A stretch of 64,000 nucleotides of DNA, taken from assembly GCA_029204225.1 (NCBI GenBank), contig CM055110.1, positions 48,274,921-48,338,920 on the forward strand, read 5' to 3'. The first letter of the stretch is position 1. The number at the start of each line of letters is the position of its first letter. Positions 1-12,377 of the stretch are shown piece by piece. The notes beneath the pieces were generated by a model, which did not search any database, was not told the origin of the DNA, and saw only the letters and a program-made list of their open reading frames with translations. Origin of the DNA: Diphasiastrum complanatum (taxonomy: Eukaryota > Streptophyta > Lycopodiopsida > Lycopodiales > Lycopodiaceae). A program made the position numbers and the translations under genes.

Positions 1-208
1 ATACAAATTTTCTAAATTACCAGAAATTACACAAGCGAGAATTCAAAAACAATCATTCGTAGCTTTAAATTTGGGAGTGCAAGGCTATTAAGTCTTCAAT
101 TCATTCAAAATGCCAGAAAGGCCAGTTCTCACAAAGCCTGCGCTCTGGAACAAACTTATCAGACCTTTCCACACCTGCCAGGGTTCCTGTGCAACATCAA
201 AGTAATAC

Positions 209-280
209 CTTCTGAGAAGGTTCTATGGTCTCCAGGAGGGTCTGTATACGAGGATTTTTGCTTCCTCCTGCAAAAACAAA
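209..280 (-). CDS. SS5: SS5 exon: GT1-like region, last exon visible
   Basis: Acceptor GTGCACACAG, donor GTATTA, phase 0-0. It encodes [20 protein letters not shown], then PSQK. This aligns with the family's 'FVLLGSSP...IQ' strand. I see no secure exon between 1 and 208, so the C-terminus lies outside. Confidence 0.8.
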
Positions 281-3200
281 CTGTGTGCACCCAAGCAGCA
301 AAATTCACATTTTAAAATTTGCAATAGCTCCAGCTTTACTGCCAGACATATCTGGATAAGTCAACAAATGAAAATTCCGTCAAAAGGGTGGATGTTTATT
401 GCTCATTTGTTGCTAGAAACTTGAATAATCACCTGAGCTTGCTGACTTGATTTTAAATTTAGGATATCCTCCAGTATATTAAGTTCTGAGTCTGATAAAT
501 CAGCTGCGATACATCCAACCTGTAGATAGTTTCACAGGAAAAAGGTCTACTAATCAAAAGTACAAAATTGAAAGTAAATATATTCTCTGAAATGAGATAT
601 CAGCACTGGAAAATTGATTTACGATACATCCACCCAAAAAAAATCACAGAGGTGGCACCAACTGATTTTTGCATAACCATGGACTAAATGGTATGTAGCT
701 AAAAATCTTTTCTCGACAAGATGGTTATGCGACTAATTCTCAGCAAAGAACAAATCACTTTGCAAATATCTTAAGGTTCAACAGAGGTAGCATGCCATCA
801 CTTACCAAAGGTATAGAAAGATTAAGACTAGAAAATCCTAGCCTCTTCAGCAGTTCTTCCTTACATTTTCTTTTTCCAGAAAAGTCCTCGATGCCATATG
901 TACAAGGAAGATATCGATCTTTCTGTGGGTCCCATTTTGACTCGTCCAAACCATTTAATATCCCAACAAACTTATTTCTGCAGTCGGTGCATGACATTAG
1001 TGTTACATTTAATTTGACAGCTGGAAAGATAGAGTGGATGTAAAAAGTGAATGCATAATACACAGAAAAAGGCAGGAAAATTTGGTATCACTTGTGAATT
1101 TGAAATGTTGACTCGAGTCCTTGACCAAGCTCCTTAGTCAGCAGATCATGCGCATATGTTGGTGAGACAGTAGTCACTTTGTTAGAGTAGACTATTCCAC
1201 CCTAGAGGAACATGAAAAAATAAGTATTAATTTAAATAGTTTCAACTTTCCACTCACCCCCATAATACAAAGCATCTCATAGTTTACACTCACTAATGAG
1301 AGACGAAGTTATGATGGCACAGAATAATTCATTGTGATGTGTATAAAAAGTGGTCACAACTTAGACAGCCAAAAGGCAGATGGACTCTCAAGTAAAAGGC
1401 TTCTCTTATTTTCAGAAATGCTAAAAACTCGAGCGTCTAACAATCGAGGACACGTATATAAGTTGGGCACTTACAGGAGGAAAGTAATCTGGGCATTGCT
1501 ACGTAGTGTTCTCAATATCTTTGTTCACAGCATGAACCTTTATTTAATGCTTAAACTATTGGTAGGACTAAGAGATTAGACGCAATACTTCAACAAAACA
1601 GGAATTTAGCATCTAGAACACAAAAATAACACCTGCAGGTGGCATCAGCATGCATTGTTTTGGATGGCCATTCTCATCTGCCATATCTAGTATGAAACAA
1701 GGAGCCACAAGAAATTATGGAGGGGCTTGTAATGATACTGTTCAGTATGCACACAGCATCAGAATTCAGATATAATTTTTGGTTGAACCATATGTTTAAT
1801 TCCAGCATTCTATGTAGGCATTCTATAAGAGTGGATTTGCTGAAATGAAGTGGCTGGCTGAGGGCTGTAAGGGGCAGGACAAGGGAAAAGCTTTCAATAT
1901 CAGTTCTGGAGAAGTTTTGGCTTTTAGTTCAAAAACAAATTTAGAAGCATCATCTTACTATTATTCATTTGTGATCAGCATGTTCACATTTCCTTTCAGT
2001 ACACTTGCAGCTCTTCCAGCTCCGTTCCACTTCTTATGTTTTATTTGTCATAAGTTGCTCCTTGTTAACAGTATCTGGAACTTATCTCATAGCTTCCCAA
2101 AATATGAGTTTTGATGGGAAATTTAAATAAAATCATATCATTATAAATTTGTAGTCAAGTCTCATCTACCATTACAGCTAAAAAAGACCTCATCTAACTA
2201 GCAAGGGACCCACCCAACAACAGTTTGAGTCACTTTCATGAATAGTAAGTAACAAAAAGGCATCCAATAGGGTTCTGAATAGACTTCATGTCTAACGTTT
2301 AAAAAAACCTACAATAATTGGAAACGGACAAATATCACATGAACCCATTTAGAGGAACCAACATCAACAATTGCTTCCTAAGGTCTATAGCCTTTCGAGA
2401 GTCCTCACGGACATTGTATCCAATGTTACTGATATATACAACCTAGGTTGGAGCACTTCTCCTTAGGATCCTCCACCATGTTTGTATCAATCCCTTTTAT
2501 TTTGCACTCTACCTTACTATTAGCATCGAATCTTGATTAAGGAAGTAATCCTTCTAACACCAAGAGACATTCCCTTGGGAAGGAAACTTGCACTAATGTA
2601 TACTCTCTTCATATTATGTGCCAGATTTCTTTGAATATGTAAGCCTAAAGTAGTTGTAGCATTCCATCTCTAATGCATATAATTGATGGCCAATTTTGAA
2701 AGCATTAATAGCTACATTCTATTAGGTCACTCCTCCGATGTGACATAAAAAGACATCAACTTGATCGAGTCGATTGTTACAGAAAATTGCAAAAAAAAAC
2801 CAAATAATAGATCATAACCATAAATTTCTTGGAGAGAACAGGACTTTCTTTGGTGAACTTGTCAAATGGGAGACCAAGATGCCACCTTAGGAAAGTGACA
2901 TGAATCTGAAAAACGTAAGGAGCAAAAAGAATGCCTCAAAGAGAGAAAATAAAGTTTACATCCAGAAATGGTTGGCAAGGAGCTAGATGAGCTTGTTGAT
3001 TTGGTTAGCATTAATTAGTTTATGAGTATTTTCCCTTATCTCTTGATAAAAGAAATGGAACAATAAATCTCATAAATTCATGTGATTTTATCATAGAATG
3101 TGTTGGACAAAACAAAGTCAAAAAGAGATTTGAAGACTTGAGACCCGAGTACATGCATAAACATTAAAGGGTTTCTATTCTTGTTCCTGTTCCTATTGAA

Positions 3201-6200
3201 CCTACGTTCCTAGGACTTCCTGCACCTGTTCTTGTTCCCAAGTTCCTATTCATGTTCCTAAGTTCTTGTTTCTATGCCTAGGTTCTTGTTCCTAAGTTCT
3301 TAGAGCTTCCTATTCTTGTTCCTAAGTTCATGTTCCTATTTCTAAGTTCATGCTCCCGTTCTTGTTCCTTAATTTCGTTCCTATTTTTGTTCCTATTCAT
3401 GTTCCTAAGAGCATCTTTAACTTAGGTTTCATTTTAGGAGCGCGAATAGGACCCTATTCCTGTTCCTAAGTTCCTTTCCTATTTTTGTTCCCATTCCTGT
3501 TCCTAAGAGCATCTTTAACTTAAGGTTTCAACTTACAAACACGAATACGAACAGGAACATAAACCTGTTATTTATGAGCAAAAACATTTTTTAGGAACCC
3601 CAAAAACGATGATCTAATCATTTTACTAAACAAATTTACCCACAGCAAAGTTATTTTTCAAAATACAAAGTTTTCTTTTTTCTTTTGAGGAACGGTACGG
3701 AATGGTTCCTAGGAACGCATTCTGTACTGTTCCTTGGAAATATGCTCCAGACTCAAGATCATAGAGTCTAATAAGAAGATATTTAGGCAACCAAATAAGA
3801 AAAATCGTCCTCTTATTCAATCTTATTTTCCGTGAAAAGTTTGAACATCTAATAGAAGAACTGCACAGTAACTCATGAAAACTACAAACAGGGACACTGC
3901 TCCTTAACAAGCTTTATGCTTCTGAAGTAGACACACAATGCACTAATCATGGAATTCCTGATCTCTAGCTCAAAACCAGACTATATTCACAAGAGGTGCA
4001 GCCACCAATGGATAGATTAGAGTACAAGCATCTCACTTTCACTAAGTTCACAAGTCTAGGTTCTGAATTGTCTTGTAGTCGATCAATTCGATGCAGCTGA
4101 CCAGGGTTTAGTCCACAAAGAGCCAGCTTGTGTGGTTCATGCAAGTACTGTCCAAACAACGATCGTAACCTCAATCACATTCGTTTCTATTATATTTAAA
4201 ACAGCATGCTTTTCCAAAACAATGGTCATAGTCAGCCAAAAATGGAAAAAAATTGTCAGTTACCTGTGAGCTGAGGTCATGACATGTGAACAAAATCCGT
4301 GTCTGTCCTAATCCCTGCATATTTTTACATTTTGGACTGATGAGCATCAATAATTCAATAATAAATGTGGTAAGAAACTAGAAAATAAAAATCAAAGATG
4401 AGAGTTTCACCCTCACAACACGAGTCATAAAATGGAAAAAGAAATGCAAGTCAGTTTGGAGATTGGAGGCTGCAACGACTGATAATCAGCACCTTCAAAT
4501 AAGATTTCAGCATGGAACTTCAAGCTTTTGCCCAGCAAGAAATCCATCAGTTTAGTACACCATACTATCCAAAGGGTAATGGACAAGCAAAATCTTCTAA
4601 TAAGATTTTTTGCAGTATTTTGACAAAAACTGTTGAGGCAAGCTATTCGGATTGGGAACACAAGTTGCATGTTGTATAATGGGCATTCCGAATAGCTTAC
4701 AAAGTTAGTATGAATCAGACGCCTTTTCATTTGGTTTATGGTCAAGATACTATTATGTCGATCGAATTTTTGGTACTATCCTTGGGAATAGCAGCAACTG
4801 AACGACTGGATGAGGAAAAATCTTTGCAACTTCATCATGAAGCGTTGCATAAGCTTTGCAAAACCAGATTGATAGCAGTTCACGCATTGGCAGAAGAGAA
4901 GGATCATCATAAAGCATGGCATGATCGCAAATTGCATAAAAAGGATCTTAAAGAGGGAGACTTGACTTTGACTTTTACGTAACTTTTTTAAGTCTAAGTT
5001 AAACCTTGACACTTGCTAAAACTATTTTCTTGCCCCCTAGTGACTAACATATGGCACCACAAGTTGGACTTACACTCGCAGGATGCCAAACTGGGGCATA
5101 ACGTTTTTAAGAAGTTATACCTTGACACTTGCTAAAACTATTTTCTTGCCCCCTAGTGACTAATGGCACCACAAGTTGGACTTACACTCATAGGATGCCA
5201 AACTGGGCTCTTCAAGATGGGCTACACGTAGGATGCCACGCTTGGGGCATTGATTAAACAAAATTGATTACAAAATGATGCCCCTTTCCTGAATTAGCCT
5301 GGGCTCCAATAAAATGCCCAGTTAGAGCCCAATTCACAGAATAGTACACCACATGAGCCTGGTGCATAGAGATACAAAGGTAAGGTAGTTTTGCCTAACT
5401 ATGCATAACAATGGCATCACTTTCAACATTCAAGGTTATCTTTGATATCAAGGACTTGAGTACATGTCACGTCTCTTCTTGCTTTTCACTATCACTTGAA
5501 CTCCCTTGGTACATGGCTTCTTGTGAAGGCCTTACTTTTCCATTTAGTCATTGCCACAGTCACTGAATTCTCATGATGGCAAAGGATGAGCAACCGAAGA
5601 AGCCTATAAGAAGAGTTTTTGAATGCATTTTGATACTTTTTTTCAAAACCTCAGTAGGATAAAGTGCTGCAAGATAATCTGTTATTTATTGTTACGTAAG
5701 TCTTTCTAAATGATCATCCATCCAATAATATTCATTGCTATTTTCAGATCTCCTTGATGATACATTGCTTGTTGAGATTTATGGTGGAACATTTCTAATG
5801 GCAGGGGAAATGATCGTTATGAAGGACAATGTCCTTTTTGTGAATTGAAAGCCAGCCACTTGCCCAAGAGGCAAACTTATTTCCATTCATTTGTAATAAG
5901 CACAGAACCAACCCTAGTCAAGTCCTAATAGCATATATCCCAACAAAAAAGGAGCAGCAACTATGTCGTTGACATTCTTGCAAATGATTAGAGCAAAGAA
6001 GAAGAAGAAGGGATCCTAGCTCTAAAGGTATTCAAATTCAACTTTTCTTTTGTGCACAATTTGTCTTTAAAGGATTTTTCTTAGTCATAGCTTACTTTTG
6101 GACCTCCACATGAAGAACCGGGGCAAAAGGGGCCAATTAAAGTGTTTTGAAACCTAACTTTAGTAAATGAGCATTGTTGGACCTTGGAAGCAAGTTTCGC

Positions 6201-9200
6201 TAGTTTTCACATATTTTTCAGTTCATTGTCCTTGGATTTTAGCAAAATGTCTTAAGGTCTATTCTGACAAGTTTATGGTAATTCATGAAAGAGCGTTATC
6301 TAAAGTCTATGTAGAATGTTTCAGCATCTCTTTTGCAAGCTTCATTTCTTCATCATAAATGTGAGGACGGTTGTCATTTCCAAATGTACTGCTTGGCAAG
6401 CTAGACTCCTACTTTTGATTACGTCGGCAAGAGCCCTTGTACTATGTGTGCCCATTTCACCTCTTGTTCGAGCGGCATAACTTCCTGAGTCAACTTGCAA
6501 GTCAAGCTCTACTCAAGAACTTGTCTTATCAAATATTTGTACATGTCTTGAAAACTCATTGCTGGCACGAAAAGAGCATGTTCCTTGTCCTACCACAGCC
6601 TTACCATACTCTCCATGCTTACTCGTTAGTTGTTAGTCAGAACACTGCTGAAAGTAGCAAAAAGCAAAGAGAGTAATCAAATTACAAAGGAAAGCTGAAT
6701 ACAAAGGCACGAGCCCAATATACATAAGCTTGACATCTATCACCTAACTAGAAGGCCTAAACTGCATGGGCTTGACAGGTGTTACTAAATTAGTTTACCA
6801 CTTGTCCAACTAGCAAAGGCCCTTCATAACTAGAAAAAAGGCCCTATACACACAAACTTGAGACAAGCCCCTGCATATAGCAAGTACCGTAAAAATTACA
6901 TTACATAAATCTCCTTCAAGTGGCTACCCTACCAGTCCAAGTAGCCAGTTACAAGACACATGCCTGACATAACGTCGATAGAGGGTCGAGTCGCAGTTAA
7001 AACAAAAACTGTAAACTGATTAGCTGTATCTACACCAATGGTTACACAGATCTTGGCCATAGTAACATGAAGGTGTCTTTTGTTTACATTTCCACTAACA
7101 TAACTTTCTAACAAACACATCATAAACTATATAGCTGTCATGCTACTACAATAAGTCATAAACATTATAGGAAAATTTTCCACAAGTTACATGTCATCAC
7201 TATGGTTCAACTTAACCCTGGATGGTAACATACACAAGATCTCACCTAAGTTGATAAGCAGGTGCACTATAAACAATTGAGTATGTTAGCCCTTTGGCAC
7301 AGTATTTGTCACATTGGGAAGAACATGAGCCTCCTAATGTGTCCAAAAGAAGGCCTACAACATCCCACTATGACAATTGTCACTTCTAGCTTCAGTAAAG
7401 TATAGCTTGCAAACATGGACAAGCTGATACTTCATCTTTAACATTTCTATTACCACCCAGTAACCCATTCTTACACTTTCCTTCAATGGGGATGTATCAT
7501 TGGCAAATTTGCAAGTAAGTCTTCTCTAGCAAACAACCAAGTGTTTCAAAACAATGTATCATGATCTAGTTTTCATTGAATGCCAATAAGAATAACAGTC
7601 ATAGGCAAACCAAATGTAGCGTTCCCTTATAAAAGTTAAAGCACAACCCTACTCTTCTTCAAATGAAAGCCTTCATAACTGAAGCCATTTAAATTGACTT
7701 GTGACTAATAAACCTTTCCAAATGCCATGGTATTCTCTTTAATTGTGATGTACATGTCACCATTCAACTACTTCGAGCTTAATTCAAGTTAGCATTGTCG
7801 AGTTGTATGTGGGACCAGTTTTTTAGTTTTGGGCCATGAACAACCAAGATTGATCCGAGAATAAGCATAAAAATTTGTTTGCAATAGCAACTACATGGGC
7901 TTCACGTAAAGTGTACAGACATCATAAAAGCCAAAAACGCTTTTGACAGATGCAGGATAGTTTCAATGCTAACAAATTTAGGCAATCCGTCCTCTTACAG
8001 ATACTTAAAATCTTCTTGGTCATGACATATTATCCAAGGGTTGGCTCAGTTGGTTAGCTTGGCATTCAAAGTTTCTTTGGTCCCAGGTTCAAGCCCCCTT
8101 GGAAACCAAGATGCATAGTTATGACTTTGATACCTGACTAGCAAAATTGTCCCAAAATAATGGTGCAACTGCCGCTGTTTGCCAGTTGTGGATATGTAAG
8201 ATATCAGGTCGTTTTGCTGCCTTTATTATGTAGTCCAATGCTGCACGACTGAAGTAAGTAAACCTGCAAATGGTCAACAATGTCTTTTAGTGATTATTTC
8301 CTCTACTATTTAAATCCCACATTGTCTAATCATATTCAGAAGCCTTTATAAGAATGTCATAGGGACTTCGGCATAGGTATAGGCATGCAATATTCAATGA
8401 AAAACATACTTCACTACTACCAAAACCTTTTATGATAAGTAGCAGTGTGTATTTGGGGTTGGAAACTTTTTAACCAAGAATCTTCTTTCCAAGAAATCAA
8501 TGGTTGAAGCCTAAGCTTTGAAACCAAGTGCAAAAACTCACATCTTTTGAATTTCTCTTTAAAAAAAATTTCATTTTGTTAGCAAAATTTTATTAAATAT
8601 ATAGAAGCAAACCTTGACAGATCTACAAAATTGATGTACTTAAGTGTGAAGTTTTAAAGTCAAGGCCATAGTGAACAAGGAACGCAGGATCATGGCGTTT
8701 TGGATGTGCCATGCATTCCCAAACTGTGCTTGGAAACATGATGTTGGGAATGTGACCATGAGACACATTCCAAAGACATGGGAATGCATGGGAATCAGGT
8801 TGGGAATGCATTCCCAAGCCACTGTTGTTTGTTTATAGACCTAAAACTTAAAAACAAGAAAAATAAAAGGTAGTATACATATATTTTACTTATATGCAGT
8901 GGCCTTGCGCGAACACAATATTCATCTCCTATTTTTATTTATTATGCATTATTTCAACATACAAATTTCTTTGAATTTCAAGTTCTTTAAGTGTATGTGT
9001 ATCTTTTTGTTATATGTCACTATGATGACATGCATTTGCATTCCCGCTTCAGTTCCCATGTTCTCAAGGACGTTTTCGTTCCTCATTCTCATTTTCTTGT
9101 TCTCGTTCATTGGTCACTATAGCCAACAAACCCTAAAAAGCAACATCAACATCCCATTGAAACATAATCTCTATAGAGATAAGACATGCATGGTAAAATA

Positions 9201-12200
9201 TGAATAATATACAATGTCGGCCGCAAGGCACCAAAATGGTCCAATACAATGAAATGATAAAAGTTTAAAGTCAACTAGACAATCCCTCTTCCTCTAACTA
9301 GTAGTCAAAGTCATCTGAGTCCGTGCTAGTATGATACAATGGCTCTCTCTCTAACAACGAGGATGACATTGGTGGTGCTGATGCCCTAGATCTGCGTCTA
9401 TTGATGCTCCTACCTCTACCTCTGCCTCTCTCCCCAGCCTGGCTCTCCCTCTCCCTACCTCTCCCCTGTAATGTGTCTAAATGCAAACCCTCATCAGAAG
9501 AAGAAAGTAATGCCACATCATCAGCATAAAGTAAAATGGAAATGAGTACGTCACCAAGCCTGCAACCAACACCACCATCCTGGTTGATGGCTTTCTCAAG
9601 CTCATCAATACTCCAATCTAAAGCATCCCCAAACCTGCTCATATAGTGCCATGACAACCAGTATAGTATTAGTGGAAAAACTAAGATCTCTCAACCTCTA
9701 GATGAGCATATGACGTGGGACAGAGTCAAACGCTTTCCTAAAATCCACAAAACAGCAATAAACTCTCTCATGTCTGGACCTAGCCTCCTCAATGATAGCA
9801 CGAAGTGTGAACACATGATCCATGGTGGAATGTTCCGGCTTGACCCAAAGCATGTAATCTTCGTGTCTTTGCCTCACAACTAATCATTGTCTGAAGGATG
9901 GTTGCCATAAAGGTTAGCCACAATGTGCCCAATCACAATGGTATGACAGTTATCAAGTTTCATGGGGTCACCACTTTTGTGAATGGGGTGAATGATATTA
10001 GTGCACCATGGAAGGGGAAAGCTAGAGATGACAACCTAATTAAGGAGTGAGGCCAAAACGGGTACAAGTATATCGGTGGCATGAATCAAGAGTTCGGCCT
10101 CTAGGTCCTCGATATCCCGAGCACGATGGGTTTCTCAATGGCAAGAGAGACCATAGCAGGGGTGAGAAAGGAGAAGGTGGAGGGACGAGGAGATATAACA
10201 ATCGGATCAGTGGAAAAGGTGAAGAGTAAAGTGGCATATTCAATCCAACAACGTAAATCTCTCAGCAATGGAGGTGTGGGGATAAATTCATGCCAAAAAG
10301 CACCAAATGAGGAGCTATAGAGAAGATCCACATAGGAGAGCGATTAGCTGGAGAGAGATCTAACACTGAGCCCAAACGGATGGAAAGAAAGGAATGGTCA
10401 GATAGTGCGGTGAAAGAAACAATAAATTCAGATAAAAAAGGTATGAGAGATGGTGACCCCTTCAAATAATCCACAACACTATGTCCCCCACTATGAGGGT
10501 GGCAAGTATAGTCAACAGAACCCGACCGACTGGACGAGCCATTAAAAAATGGCAAGCTCATGGACCTCACCTAGTAGAAGAAAATGCTCACCATATGTAG
10601 AACCTGAGCTACCATCATCAGCAAATATCTTGTCAATCCCCATATCCATACTGTCCAAGGCATGTATCCTCAAAGGATCATCAGTGATCATCTGAAACTG
10701 TCTGTCTAGAGGAGAACCTGGCATTGAAGTCACTGGCCTTAAGTATAGAACCACGCTCAGAGTAAAGAAGAATATCTGAAGAACCTGTCAAGCCCAATAC
10801 TCCATCCAAGAAATCGAAACCACAGATAACATGCTTGTCCATCATGTCGGACAAGATCAAAGATAGATTGTAGCGTGTCCCTGAACAAGTATGCCACGCC
10901 GCCAGAATCACTGCCCCCCACAGATCTAGTCTCTGAACGAAACACTGAAGCCCACATGAAGCCCTAAAATTCCGGTAATCCCCTGAATTCTCTCATGAGT
11001 CTCCGTGAAAAGAAGTATATCTCCTTGTGAGATGAAGTCTGCTAAATCTCCTACCCTACCGTTGTTGAAGAATGAATGTCGTTACAGTTCCATAGCCCAA
11101 GTAGATGATGTGGATGGTGATGTGGGGAGAACCCCAACTTCCTAAGCACTAGAAGTAGATGGACCATGATCCAAATATCTAACCTGGCCATCCCGATAAT
11201 GGCAAATCAACCTGATGCCTTGACCTCCGGAAAAATTTCCTTGCGTAATTCTTTCTTCTATTGATTTGAAACGAATAATGAGAGTGAATTGTCTTTTTTG
11301 GTACGCCAAGCATTATCCAATCCATCTGTGTCGAAACTCAAAGTCGTATCTAAGAATGACTTTGCTTCTTTCAAAGCATCTTGAGTGTCGAGAACACCTC
11401 AAACTGGAACATTGAGAGCCTTGAAATCATGTAATTTCTCCTCAGAGATGGTAGTTGAAATAACAGTGGACATGTGAGAGGCATTACCTTCTTCTTTTTG
11501 GAATAAAGAAGCCTAAGTTTTCATAGCCTCCTTGTGTTTTCTTAGATGTCGTTCCAACTCATTGATTTTCCTTGTCATTGGGGATGGTGTTCCTTCCAAT
11601 TTCCTGATTTTCTCCTTGAGAATCACGTTACCTTGGAGTAATGTCATCATTGTCAGCTTGAGTTGTCATACTTTGAGTCTTAAGTCATCTATCTACCTCA
11701 GCTTTTAGATACCCCTCAAATGCCTTTTTTGGTGTGTGGATATCATCTTCCGAAAGAGTTGGCAGATGAGGAAGAAGGTAATGTGGATTCAGATGAGGAG
11801 GCAGCAGATACGGAGGAAGAAGAAGACATGGCAGATGAGGATCTCACTTGACAGGTACAGGAGGAAGATCAGTGGCTGTGGGCAACACTGCTGCTGCCCC
11901 ACTGGCAATTGGCAGAACTGCCTGTTCTACCAGCGATGGGTCTGATAGCATTGTTTGTCCTGCCACCGAAGGATCTGCTGGTAGAAATGGTTTTGTTGCC
12001 AATGATGGAACTCCAGGCAGCGATGGGGGTGGCAATGATGGAACTACCAGCGAAGGATCTAATGGTAGAAATGGTTTTGTTGCCAATTATGGAACTCCAG
12101 GCAATGATGGAGGTGATGCAAGCAGCGATGGAGGTGGTGCAGGCAGCGATGGAGATGTTGGCAGCAATGGAGAGGCAGCGCTGGTGGCAATGGTGCCAAC

Positions 12201-12339
12201 GATGGAGGTGCTGGGAGTGTTGGCTGCGAGGGAGGAGCTACTGCCAGAATGAGGTGGGGAATGGGGGGAGTTAGATCCCCCCCATTTACCTGGGGCCGCA
12301 GAGGAGCAGGTTGGATGACCAGTGATGGACTAGGGCGCC

Positions 12340-12377
<38 letters not shown>

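Larger units (their letters stand above)
520..4036 (-). other. SS5 introns between exons 519 and 4037
   Basis: Apart from the exons at 806-977 and 1092-1201, this is AT-rich intron. The only structure I see is the TTCCT-rich repeat at 3,178-3,760. Confidence 0.7.

Noticed and set aside
1-180. Minus-strand open stretch as the next SS5 exon.
   Set aside because: Several frames are open for short distances, but none aligns to the expected GT1 region, so I left it as intron.
8034-8115. A functional tRNA gene.
   Set aside because: Acceptor-like ends pair, but the D and T arms are poorly formed, position 33 is not T, and three dispersed copies with one target duplication indicate a retroposon.
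11736-12274. Plus-strand Gly/Met-rich ORFs (134 and 121 codons) as genes.
   Set aside because: They are antisense shadows of the P/S/A-rich ORF1 N-terminus of LINE copy D.
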